A stretch of DNA of 64,000 nt from the NCBI GenBank assembly GCA_009829735.1, contig CM020619.1, positions 22,965,554 through 23,029,553 of the forward strand. Direction: 5' to 3'. The stretch's first letter is position 1. Every line of letters starts with the position of its first letter. A program made the position numbers and the translations under genes. The notes beneath the pieces were generated by a model, which saw only the letters and a list, made by a program, of their open reading frames with translations, did not search any database and was not told the DNA's origin. Origin of the DNA: Pyropia yezoensis (taxonomy: Eukaryota; Rhodophyta; Bangiophyceae; Bangiales; Bangiaceae). Positions 1-8,560 of the stretch are shown piece after piece.

Positions 1-2765
1 ATGGACGGCCAGTAGTACCTGGTCCTCAGGGTCTGGTATAGTTTACTAGACCCCAGGTGTCCACCCGTGGGAGCGTTATGCTCCCTCTCAAGGATACTGT
101 CCTTGAGGGATGCGGGGACGACAAGTTGTTCGGTCCCCTGGAATACCCCCCTCCTCATGAGGAGGCCATCGTCTCCCAGGAAGAACCGCGTCTCCGCCAC
201 TGTATCCAGGGTATCCCTCTGCGACTTGCAGAAGGGATCCTCGGCCTGGGCCTTCACTACTTCGTCCAGGGACAGGGGCAAGTACTTCTTGTTCCCTGGC
301 GCCTCGGGATTCAACGCCTGACCCGAGCGCGTGACTACCCCCACGATGGGGATGTCCTCATCGACTGGGGTGGTGTCCAGTCCCTCGGTAGGTACCCGAG
401 AGAGGCCGTCGGCAAGGGCATGTTGCCTGCCAGGTCGGTACTCAATATCAAAGTTGAAGGGTGCAAGTCGCACCCTCCACCGGTTGAGACGAGTGTTCGT
501 ACAGTCCGTCTTGAAGATGAACTGCAACGCGCGGTGGTCACAGCGGATGAGGAACTTCTCACCCTCTAGGTAGTGACGAAGTGACGTCACCGCCCATACC
601 ACTGCGAGTCCTTCCAACTCGGTGACTCCGTAGTTCTTCTCGGCCGAGTTTAGCCCCTTGCTGAAGTATCCCACCGGCAAGTACTCCTTGTCCGGCTGTT
701 GCTGAAGCAACACACAACCAAGTTGGTCGTAGCTAGCGTCCACATCCAGGATGTAGTGGCCTCCCAACCTGGGAATAGCCAGGATAGGGGGCTTCAGCAG
801 AAGGTCCCGAAGAGTCTCAAAGGATTCCTGCTCCACCCGACTTGGGGGAGGCAGGTTCTTCGGTAGCGTTGAGCTCACTAACTCATTCAACGGCTTCGCC
901 ACTTTGGCGAAGCCCTTAGTGAAACGTCGGTACACGTTACACATCCCGAGGAAGCTCCTCATCTGGGTCTGGGTCCGGGGGTACTGAGCCTTGCGGATGG
1001 CCCTCAAGTTTTTCTCGTTGACACTGAGACGCCCCGGACGGACAACATGTCCCAAGTACTCCACCTCTTGAGTGAAGAGGTGGCACTTACTCGCCTTCAG
1101 TGACACTCCGGCGTCAGCAAGTAGCTTGAACACCTGGCCAAGATGGCCAATGTGTTCCTCCGGACTTCGGGAGAACACAATGATATCGTCTAGGTACACG
1201 AGACAGATCTGCCACCGTACTCCGGCCAGAATCATGTCCATAGCGCGCTGGAAAGTTGCCGGCGCGTTACACAGGCCAAACGGTAGACGCTTGCACTGGT
1301 AGGTACCACAGTGACAGGTAAAGGTAGTTTTATGCCTGTCCTCCGGGGCAATGGGAATTTGCCAGTACCCCGCGTTACAGTCCAGGGTAGAGAACACGTT
1401 TGCCTCCCCCAGAGAGTCCAGACAGTCATCCATCCGAGGTAGGGGATAACTATCCTTCACCGTGCTCTCGTTGAGCTTACGGTAGTCGATACAGAACCGG
1501 GGGGTCCCATCAACTTTGGGGACGATCACCACCGGACTCGCCCACTCGGCGTTGCTGGCCTCGATCACATCGAGGGCCTCCATGCGAGCAACTTGCTCCT
1601 TAACGAGGGCCCTTGAACGGGGTCCCCCCCTATACGGTTGTTGGCGTATAGGGGGCGCACCGGGTTTCAACTCGATCCGGTGTTGGGTAGCTCTCATGAG
1701 TCCCAATTGACCATCCCACAACTTGTGATATTGGTCCAAGAGGCGTTCAACTTGAACCCTCAACCTGGGTGGAACACCCTCCATGTTTACCTGGGGCCGA
1801 GGAGAGGCGGCCGACTTGGCTTGATGCTTCTCCTTTCCGGACTTCGGGTCGCTACTTGCGCCCGCGCTGAGGGTGACCGCTACTACCGGTCCCTCGTGTT
1901 GGTCGATATAGCCGAACTTGGCCCCCGACTTGAAGAACTTGGGCGACGAGCTCAGGTTCATCACCTGGATCCTCCACGGGACTCCGGCTTTGGAGTCCAT
2001 CGTGCCAAGGGCAACATGCACTTGGTGCTTGCGAGCAAGACGGGGGTTAGGGTGCACCAACCCGTTCCCCGCATAATCAGTTACAACATCCACGTGCGCC
2101 ACCGAGTTGGGGGGCAACATGACTTTACGGGCTAAACGCAGAGTAGCAGTAAACCCTTCCCTCACAGAACAAACAGGCTTCGACTGTGAAACTGTCACAG
2201 GAGCCACAGACTTTCCCTTACCAAGGATGGGGATAGTCTCCCCATTCATCAACTTGACCCAGTACTCAGGGCCACAAATCAAAGGCACTTGTGTTACGAC
2301 ATAAGGGGTACCCAGAAGCAGGGGTACCGATATATTCTCAACTACACCATAGGTCACGTCGACCTCATGGGTCCCCAACCGAGTTGGTAGGGTCACGGCA
2401 CCAACGATGGGAAGTACCCCACCATTGATATCGATCAGATGGTCAGCTTTAGACTTCCAGCGTTGGAGCCTCATCCCCTTTGGTAATAGCGACTTGCGTA
2501 TCAAGGAGGCTCCTGACCCGGTATCAAGTACGATACGGACACAACAGGCGCGGCCGGGGGCAAGTTGCACCCGTCCAGCCACCTGGAAGTTCTCACCCGT
2601 CAGCACCGCGATGACCCGACGTGGGTTTACGTTCTTGGGAAGTCCCACCCGAGGTGGGCGGACTCCCTTAGGTCGCCGCAGTATCCGACACGGTTGGTTC
2701 GTCCTCTTGGCCCACTTGGCCGAGGCTGCCGTTGTGAGCTTCGGACGACCAGCTCCAACGGTCAT
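1..2765 (-). CDS. pol: Pol polyprotein of element A (partial)
   Basis: Frame -1 to gag, open from 2765 to the left edge where I translated it, about 921 codons. Order seen: aspartic protease (DTGSGASLIR, near 2520); linker; reverse transcriptase with AEWASPVVIVPK, FSTLDCNAGYWQIP and the catalytic YLDDIIVFS (near 1185); RNase H (DVDASYD, RCDHRALQF, ending near the ADGLSR box); and the start of the integrase zinc-binding domain (HLGSSKLYQTLRTRYYW) at the edge. By homology with copies B and C the missing part is the integrase core and a chromodomain. Positions that are stops in B are sense codons here. Confidence 0.88.
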   Translation of the reverse strand, partial: MTVGAGRPKLTTAASAKWAKRTNQPCRILRRPKGVRPPRVGLPKNVNPRRVIAVLTGENFQVAGRVQLAPGRACCVRIVLDTGSGASLIRKSLLPKGMRLQRWKSKADHLIDINGGVLPIVGAVTLPTRLGTHEVDVTYGVVENISVPLLLGTPYVVTQVPLICGPEYWVKLMNGETIPILGKGKSVAPVTVSQSKPVCSVREGFTATLRLARKVMLPPNSVAHVDVVTDYAGNGLVHPNPRLARKHQVHVALGTMDSKAGVPWRIQVMNLSSSPKFFKSGAKFGYIDQHEGPVVAVTLSAGASSDPKSGKEKHQAKSAASPRPQVNMEGVPPRLRVQVERLLDQYHKLWDGQLGLMRATQHRIELKPGAPPIRQQPYRGGPRSRALVKEQVARMEALDVIEASNAEWASPVVIVPKVDGTPRFCIDYRKLNESTVKDSYPLPRMDDCLDSLGEANVFSTLDCNAGYWQIPIAPEDRHKTTFTCHCGTYQCKRLPFGLCNAPATFQRAMDMILAGVRWQICLVYLDDIIVFSRSPEEHIGHLGQVFKLLADAGVSLKASKCHLFTQEVEYLGHVVRPGRLSVNEKNLRAIRKAQYPRTQTQMRSFLGMCNVYRRFTKGFAKVAKPLNELVSSTLPKNLPPPSRVEQESFETLRDLLLKPPILAIPRLGGHYILDVDASYDQLGCVLLQQQPDKEYLPVGYFSKGLNSAEKNYGVTELEGLAVVWAVTSLRHYLEGEKFLIRCDHRALQFIFKTDCTNTRLNRWRVRLAPFNFDIEYRPGRQHALADGLSRVPTEGLDTTPVDEDIPIVGVVTRSGQALNPEAPGNKKYLPLSLDEVVKAQAEDPFCKSQRDTLDTVAETRFFLGDDGLLMRRGVFQGTEQLVVPASLKDSILEREHNAPTGGHLGSSKLYQTLRTRYYWPS

Positions 2766-2774
2766 TCGTTTCCC
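2729..2774 (-). promoter_or_regulatory. -1 frameshift signal between gag and pol (A)
   Basis: In the gag frame the heptamer G-GGA-AAC (2774-2768) fits the X-XXY-YYZ rule. Six nucleotides (GAATGA, holding the gag stop) separate it from a hairpin: CCGTTGGAGCT (2761-2751), a 10-nt loop, and AGCTCACAACGG (2740-2729), about 11 bp with one bulged A. Slippage by -1 enters the pol frame. The same spot also makes ATGA (gag TGA overlapping a pol ATG), so reinitiation is an alternative. The GGGAAAC plus spacer plus stem layout matches known retroviral -1 sites. Confidence 0.75.
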
Positions 2775-4708
2775 GCCGACTTGGCGTCCGAATCTGAGGG
2801 CGAAGGGGACGACGACGAGTCCGAGGACGACGTGTCCGCCCCCTCCGTCGAGGGTGTGGCGACCGCCACCACTGGTCGAGACCCACCCTCGCGGCGTGAA
2901 CGCACTTCGTTCGTAGCCGACTTCTTACTCGCATTCCTAACAAGCTGTTGGATGCGTTTACTCAACTTGGGGCAATCATATGCCCAGTGACCATCGGAGT
3001 TGCAGTTCCAACACCGATGATCAGTTCCCGGAGGGGTCTTCCCAACTGGGGAAGACGACGAGGTACCTTGGGAAGTTCCCACGGCAGCTACCACCCTCTC
3101 CTTGCGGATTCGGCGTGCCTCTCGCAACTCTCTGGCCTGGCGCGCCTCTTCCCGTTCCTTGGCCAACTCGGCCTGACGCTCCTGGCGTTGTTCCTCCCGC
3201 AACTTGCGGTAGGCCTCGCCTCTGCGGTAGGCGAACCTAGCCAACTCGGCCAGGGTCGCCCGGGCAGTGTTATGCTCCCGGGTCTCCATCCGGACTGACC
3301 AGTGGAGTCCTTCCACAAACCGACTCTTCACCACAGCTTGTGGATGAAGAAACCCACAAAGATTGTTGAGCTTACGGACTCGCTCCGCAAAGGACAACTC
3401 GTCCTCCGCCTCTTCCTGATGGGCTTGCGTAAACTCCTCGACTTGAGAAGCCAACGCCGCTTCATCAACCATGGCCCTCAACAACCAGTTGACGAGCTCC
3501 AAATAGGACGTCACCTCCCCAGCGCCTCCACTTGAGGAGCTGGGCATGACGGACATAAGTTCTGTCCGCAGGTCTCCCTTCGTAAACTCCTGTAGCATGT
3601 AAAAAGCCATGCCTTCACTTATGGCATTGTCGTCACAGGCTTTTGTGAAACGACGTAGGAACTCAAAGACACGGAGGGGGGGAGTTCCGTCCCACTCCGC
3701 TTTGTGCCCAAAAGAGTGAAGTGCATTCTTCTTGGCACGGCCCATGGCTCGGGCCTGGTCAGGACCATACGCCACCGACTTGTTGTGGAGGGCGTAGGTC
3801 TCACAGTCAAAGATCCTCTGGTAGACCGGGTTGGCTACCTGGATCTTGGGCGGCACCTCACGTTGAGGGAACAGCCGCTGTGGCACTGGGGTAAGTTCAC
3901 CCACAGTGCCTGTAGTCCGGCGCGGCGCGCTTGGTGTAGCCGCCGGTGTTGTCGGGGGGAACTCCCCCATGAAGGGCGTACGCCCCACCGAGTATGGTGT
4001 GGCTCCCTCGTTGGGAGTCACAGGGGTCGCCCCCTGTTCAGGGCGACCCGAGATAGGTGTCAGGGGGGGCACCCCCTGCGCCTGCGGGCTCGAAGGCCCC
4101 AATCCGGTCTGGACATTAAGGCCATCTGGCAAACTCGCCACAATCTGATTCAGAATAGTATTCGTCATCGTGACCACCAGGTCCGGCAAAGTCTGCCGCA
4201 ACACAGTGGTCGCCTCCCGACGGACAGTTTCCGCGAGGAGTGGATTGACGACTCCAGTTGAGTCTCGGTCCACCTCCGGGAGTCCACCTGAGGGGTAACC
4301 ACGTTCCTCAGGGGTCTCAACCGGGGGCATGGGCGCGAGCCCATCGCCGACCAACGGAGGTCCGCCGTCCTCCGAAAGCCTAGTTGGCGATGGCTCCATG
4401 CCAACGTTGGCTCCAACCCGAGTGGAACTCGCGGGGACAGTCCTCACCCCCTGGGACGTTCCCGTTGAGTATACCACGCGGTGGCCAGACTTCGGCCCAC
4501 CCACGTCAGAAGTGTCACCCGAGTGAACTCCCGACTGAGTCGGGGTGGCCTGTTGCCCGCCCGCACTTCCAGTCCTGCTGGCTTGAGGGACCTCTAGTCC
4601 CTCTGCGACCCCAGGTAAACCCACCTGTGTCTCACCAGTATTCAAAGGCACTGAAGTACGTGCGTCACCCGTGTACTCCCCGGACGACGGGGGGTCCGAG
4701 CTAGCCAT
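2762..4708 (-). CDS. gag: Gag polyprotein of element A
   Basis: Structural capsid/nucleocapsid protein, 648 aa from the ATG at 4708 (context AACATGG); an upstream in-frame GTG is less likely. The first ~270 residues are Ser/Gly/Pro/Thr-rich and low in predicted structure. The middle is a retrotransposon Gag capsid region (FDCETYALHNK to FLRRFTKACDDNA). A charged Arg/Glu-rich helix follows, then one CCHC zinc knuckle near residue 563 (CWNCNSDGHWAYDC, spacing CX2CX4HX4C). The acidic Ser-rich tail ends GNE-stop. The GNE codons are the frameshift slippery site. The family is known to package element RNA into virus-like particles. Confidence 0.9.
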   Translation of the reverse strand: MASSDPPSSGEYTGDARTSVPLNTGETQVGLPGVAEGLEVPQASRTGSAGGQQATPTQSGVHSGDTSDVGGPKSGHRVVYSTGTSQGVRTVPASSTRVGANVGMEPSPTRLSEDGGPPLVGDGLAPMPPVETPEERGYPSGGLPEVDRDSTGVVNPLLAETVRREATTVLRQTLPDLVVTMTNTILNQIVASLPDGLNVQTGLGPSSPQAQGVPPLTPISGRPEQGATPVTPNEGATPYSVGRTPFMGEFPPTTPAATPSAPRRTTGTVGELTPVPQRLFPQREVPPKIQVANPVYQRIFDCETYALHNKSVAYGPDQARAMGRAKKNALHSFGHKAEWDGTPPLRVFEFLRRFTKACDDNAISEGMAFYMLQEFTKGDLRTELMSVMPSSSSGGAGEVTSYLELVNWLLRAMVDEAALASQVEEFTQAHQEEAEDELSFAERVRKLNNLCGFLHPQAVVKSRFVEGLHWSVRMETREHNTARATLAELARFAYRRGEAYRKLREEQRQERQAELAKEREEARQARELREARRIRKERVVAAVGTSQGTSSSSPVGKTPPGTDHRCWNCNSDGHWAYDCPKLSKRIQQLVRNASKKSATNEVRSRREGGSRPVVAVATPSTEGADTSSSDSSSSPSPSDSDAKSAGNE

Positions 4709-4827
4709 GTTGGCTAACGATCCGTATGACACGGTCCAAGTCCACCGTTCCTCTGAGACAGAGGGCCCCCTACACCCGGGTGCACCCGGAGGTAAAGTTT
4801 ACCTCTGTCCCCTGCTGCTCCACCAAA
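4709..4827 (-). other. Primer-binding site and gag leader of element A
   Basis: Two nucleotides after the LTR the minus strand reads TGGTGGAGCAGCAGGG from 4825 downward. TGG is the complement of a tRNA 3' CCA, so this is the likely minus-strand primer site; it predicts a tRNA ending CCCTGCTGCTCCACCA. I could not name that tRNA. Copies B and C have the same layout; B differs by one base (TGGTGGGGCAGC). Confidence 0.6.
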
Positions 4828-5295
4828 TGTGGCAAAAACCACTCGCACACACAGTACCCAAGTTGGGGCGGTGTGCGAGGGCTGCCTCCCGTGTCGGGGG
4901 AACCGGAAGAAGTGCAAGTCGCACACACTCTATCCCTGTTGTGGGGCAATCCCCCCACGGACAAACAAGAAGATGGTGTGTGGTCCAACAGTTTCTTGGT
5001 CGGGACGGGGACGCAGGGCCAAGCCCCGCTGTCCCTCCCCTTATCCCCCCAGGGTCCACTCAGAATCTCGCCACTCAGAATCTCCCACCCCAGCACCTGC
5101 CCACCGGGCCACACGAAAATTCAAGACGATAAATGCAGAAAACCCTCAAATCCAAGTTGGATTTACTACTAAGCTAACTATCCCGAACTTAGGGAATATG
5201 GACCCAAATGCAGGGGGAGGAACGGATCAGGCTAGTGGCCTGCCGCCCCTTGCATGGCACGTGTTGCCCCCTACCTGGGGGTCAATACTGCCACA
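4828..5295 (-). repeat. 5' LTR of element A
   Basis: 468 bp with terminal inverted repeats TGTGGC/GCCACA. The same unit recurs at 39145, 39698, 41179, 45730 and 53584. It differs from the two element C LTRs at very few positions (for example CCACTCGC here, CCACTTGC in C), so A and C are young relatives. It contains a CACGTG box near its 5' end and a perfect 17-bp palindrome centred at 5156. Confidence 0.93.
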
Positions 5296-5799
5296 CGACG
5301 GACGCGACGAGGGAGTCCTACCTCATCTCTTCCGGCGCCACAGGCGCCAGAAGTGAGTCGCGGGCCGCCTGCCAGGCGCCCGGGTCGCGCCCGAAAAGAG
5401 ACTCGGCGGCGGCGCGTTGCGCTGCCACGCCAGGTTGGGCCCTCCCACTCGCCGCTTCCGCTTCACCACTGTGGGCCCGCCTCGAGCGGCGGCAGTAGCA
5501 GCGGCTGTCGCTGCAGCCCTTGTGCGAGAGTAACCAGGTGCTCCCGCCCGCCCCCGCTCTGCCACCGCTGTTGGACCCGGCGATGCCGGCGGTCCCCAGG
5601 ATGGCCGGCCTATCCCCGCCGCTAATTCACGCATGAGATCACGCAGAACACGTGATCGTACATCACGTGCGGGGCGTGCTTCTCAAACAGACAGTGGCCC
5701 CACCTGCACGCCGCGACAGATTGCGGGAGCACATTGACAAGCTTGGCTAAAAATGAACTATAACATCAAAATCAGTGTGGTAGTCGTGTAAACGTCTGC
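5296..5799. other. GC-rich spacer next to element A
   Basis: About 500 bp between the LTR and the tRNA. Short ORFs on both strands (103-123 aa) are Arg/Ala/Pro-rich, have no recognisable domain and look like composition effects. The only structure seen is the paired CACGTG palindrome at 5649-5669. Confidence 0.5.
5649..5669. promoter_or_regulatory. Inverted pair of CACGTG boxes upstream of tRNA
   Basis: CACGTGAT (5649-5656) and ATCACGTG (5662-5669) form a perfect inverted repeat around CGTAC. Each arm carries a palindromic G-box/E-box, the known site for bHLH or bZIP dimers. It lies ~130 bp upstream of the tRNA; no protein gene is evident nearby. Confidence 0.4.
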
Positions 5800-5870
5800 G
5801 CACCTTTGGTCTAGTGGTAGAATACGTGCTTGCCACGCACGAGACCCGGGTTCGATTCCCGGAAGGCGCA
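5800..5870 (+). tRNA. trnG-GCC: tRNA-Gly (anticodon GCC)
   Basis: 71 nt. Acceptor arms GCACCTT and AAGGCGC pair except one A.C mismatch at the third pair. The D region is TGGTCTAGTGGTAGAAT. The anticodon stem CGTGC/GCACG closes the loop TTGCCAC with anticodon GCC. T-arm CCGGG-TTCGATT-CCCGG contains the Pol III B box GGTTCGATTCC. No CCA is encoded, as in eukaryotic nuclear tRNA genes. The sequence is close to plant tRNA-Gly(GCC). The acceptor mismatch is the only doubt about function. Confidence 0.93.
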
Positions 5871-5886
5871 CAACTGGACTGTCTTA

Positions 5887-5890
5887 TTTT
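5887..5890 (+). terminator. Pol III terminator of tRNA-Gly
   Basis: First T4 run after the tRNA, 17 nt past its 3' end. Confidence 0.5.
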
Positions 5891-8560
5891 GCTCCAGGCT
5901 ATTTTCGTCGCTCGTCTTCAGCAGGCGAGAAAGTTATGCCTTCACATATGAACCGGTATGTGTTAGCTTCTTGCCGCGCTTGGCGAGCCGGTGTGGCTCC
6001 ATTGCTCTTCCTCTCAAGATGCGTCCGGCTCGGAGATCACCCCTATGGATTGACCAGTGCTGCTGCACACACTGGTTGCGTCGTCGACACGCACCACATG
6101 GGCTACGACTGCTTGTTTGCAGAGGCCAGCTGGATCGTAGGCCCTGCCGATGTATGGTCTTGCAATAACAGTACACATTATGTGCAGATGGACTGGTGCG
6201 TCTCCAAATTCTCATGCTCATCGCACAGTGGCGTGCAAGACTATAAAACAATATGTGTCGCCCAACGGTTCAATAACCGAAGAAAACGAAGAGTACTCAA
6301 GATCACCCAATCAACAGAACGGTAACATTGCCATCATAACAATCTCAACAACATCCCTGAATGTTTCTCTCATATATAAACTTATGACGATCGCCCGAGA
6401 AGTGATGAACCGTTCTGCAAACCGTTCAAGAGTCACGGAGAAAAATGTTGACGAGAATTATCAACGCACAATCTCGGCATCGTTCTGAGAACCGTTCAGA
6501 GGTTTTGAACGATGAACATTTGGAAAAGTGATGACGGGAACTGCTGAAAATGTTCTTGCAAGTCTGCGACTCGCAGTTCTGAAAGCGTGGAGGTATGTAG
6601 AACGCTACCAATCTAGAGGGAAAAACTGTCTGCGAGCCAGTTACTTGACCAGATTATGTTCTTTTCTTGAAAACCCATTTTTGACCTAATGAAGGTGCGC
6701 CCTGGTTGCTTGCAGGGGTGATGGTTGCGTGCAATGTGAAGATTAGGGCAGACATAGTATTAATTAATGTAAATCTGATCAGGTGTGCCGGTTCGAGACC
6801 GGGGCGTCTGGGTTCACGAGCGAGATTGGTACGCGTTCAGGTACTGTAACGACCTGTCTAGGCGATGTAGACTTATTAGAGTTCACACTCACAGCGAAAC
6901 TGTGGTGCTCGTACAAGACGTATCAGTCTTGGACGCATACGGTGGTGCTCGCTCTGCATCATGCGCAGTTCGCGATCTGGCGTGAAGAAGTCAAGACGCG
7001 ACAGTTGTGCCAAACGCGACGCTTGCTTTTTTCTAGAAGCGAGGGGACAAGCAGGCGGGGTCAGCTTTTTGGTATCAGACAGCTTGGGTGGAGGCTGCCC
7101 GAGTCGCCACAGCCACCGCTCATATCTCGGCAGTGGTGGGCCACTGTGGCGGGCACCCCTTTCTCACCTCCTCAAGGCCAGTCGGTGCCCGCTACTCTTA
7201 GGTTGCACACGACTTGCCCGACGGCGCCTGGTGTGCGCTGCGGGCGTGAAGCGGTTGGACAAAAAAAAAGCCGAAGGTAACAAGTGCACGCCAAAAAAGT
7301 TCAGTACCACCCAAAAGAGCATATATATTCGGAGTCTGTGAATTGTCGCACAGATTGTGACACCGGATCAAGTCGACTGCCCGGTTCATCGATGTGATCC
7401 GGATACAACCATGGGGGAACGTGCCGCCCTGTGGCATACTCCGTCCAGCCGGGTGTGAACAGTCTGGGATGGCTGACATAGCTTATTTGTCTTTCGAGCC
7501 TTACAAATAGCTCACTCACTCACGCTCAGCATGGAGGGCCTTCTTGCCGCCATTGCGCCTCCTCCCCGCGAGGGCAGAGTAAAGCACAGACGAAAGAAAA
7601 AAAAACATGAAGTGAGGAAGCTTAGAGCGCCGATGCGATTTTCGCCGCAATTTCCTGCCGACAGTCTCACCCGAGATGCAAGTTTGTTAGTCTCTTCCGC
7701 TCTTTCCCTCGCTCCTAGGGGCTTTCAGAAAGTCCACTGCTCATTGGGAGTGCCGGAGATGGGCGGAGAGCTGCTTCGCCTTACACGAGTTCACCATTTC
7801 TCGATGAGTAGGCGGCGAAGCCGTGGAACCAGCTGACCTGGTACGCCCGCTCCTGTGCCTCAGCAACTCACAGTTACACGCTAAACTATCCGGGTGAGCA
7901 ACGCAAGTTGGCCGCGAGAGCAGTACGAGGGGCAAACTACTAGATTACGACAAGCAGGGTACAAGCTGCTCTTAAAGCAGCTGTGAGAACTGAAGCCAGA
8001 ACTCTCCTGAGAACATTCTCGAGATTTAATCCTGGATAGTGTCGGCGACAGGAGTGCGTCAGTTCCGCCACCACGAATTGCAAGTGATGGAGCGCGACGA
8101 AAACAGCAGTCAAAAAGTATTTCAAACTCAGTTCCCTTGCTCGACAAGAAATTTCTTCTCGACTCTTGCAGCATCAAATCCTTCATACCTGCTCTCGGCA
8201 CCCCGGAAATCTGTGCTGAAGTTTTCCAAGAAAAGACACAGTGCTTGATGTCAGGAAAAGCTCAACTTGGATGCACCCGCACGCGTCTTAAAGCTTGCTC
8301 ATGGCAATCCCAGGATCGCCACAGAATATTTCCGAAGAAGCCATGCAAGACTTTTCCAAATCGGTCGATCTCAGCTTCCAGGAAGTTTTTACAAAATGCT
8401 GTGCGGTTGCCCTGCTGATAATGGACTAATCCAAAGTCTTACAAATAAACGTACTATGTCATGTTATGGAGCAGGGGGACAGGGATCTTGTGAATTGATA
8501 CACGTTTTACTCCACCTTTAATTAATCAATAGATTACTTCACTGCATTTTTGATTTTGAT
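5891..8560. other. Gene-poor, less GC-rich DNA
   Basis: About 2.7 kb with markedly lower GC than the rest. No ORF above 170 aa, and none of the short ones shows a domain. A B-box-like stretch (GGTTCGAGACC near 6790) has no tRNA around it and may be a relic. A TATA-like CATATATATTC near 7318 precedes a 101-aa Arg/Lys-rich ORF (7531-7836, plus), which I do not call a gene. The Myb-type motif cluster is listed separately. Confidence 0.5.
6263..6510. promoter_or_regulatory. Cluster of AACGGTT/AACCGTT motifs
   Basis: AACGG or its complement CCGTT occurs in CAACGGTTC (~6263), GAACGGTAA (~6317), GAACCGTTC (~6410), AAACCGTTC (~6420) and GAACCGTTC (~6490), with similar ATCGTTC and GAACGATG between. 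AACGG is the core bound by three-repeat Myb proteins in cell-cycle promoters of plants. No target gene is visible. Confidence 0.25.

Larger units (their letters stand above)
1..5295 (-). mobile_element. Element A: Ty3/Gypsy chromovirus, 5' part
   Basis: LTR retrotransposon read on the minus strand, cut by the left window edge. In element order it shows a 5' LTR (5295-4828), primer-binding site and leader (4827-4709), gag (4708-2762) and pol (2765 to the edge). No stop or frameshift was found in gag or in the pol part I translated, unlike related copy B, so A may be a recent, coding-competent copy. The 3' LTR and convergent ORF expected from B and C lie outside the window, so its target-site duplication cannot be tested; the outer flank begins CGACG. 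Confidence 0.9.

Noticed and set aside
1638..2135. Plus-strand ORF (165 aa), mirrored at 47883-48380
   Set aside because: It is the reverse-strand shadow of the protease-RT linker of pol; it recurs only because pol recurs.
6785..6806. Second tRNA suggested by GGTTCGAGACC
   Set aside because: No acceptor, D or anticodon arm can be built around it.
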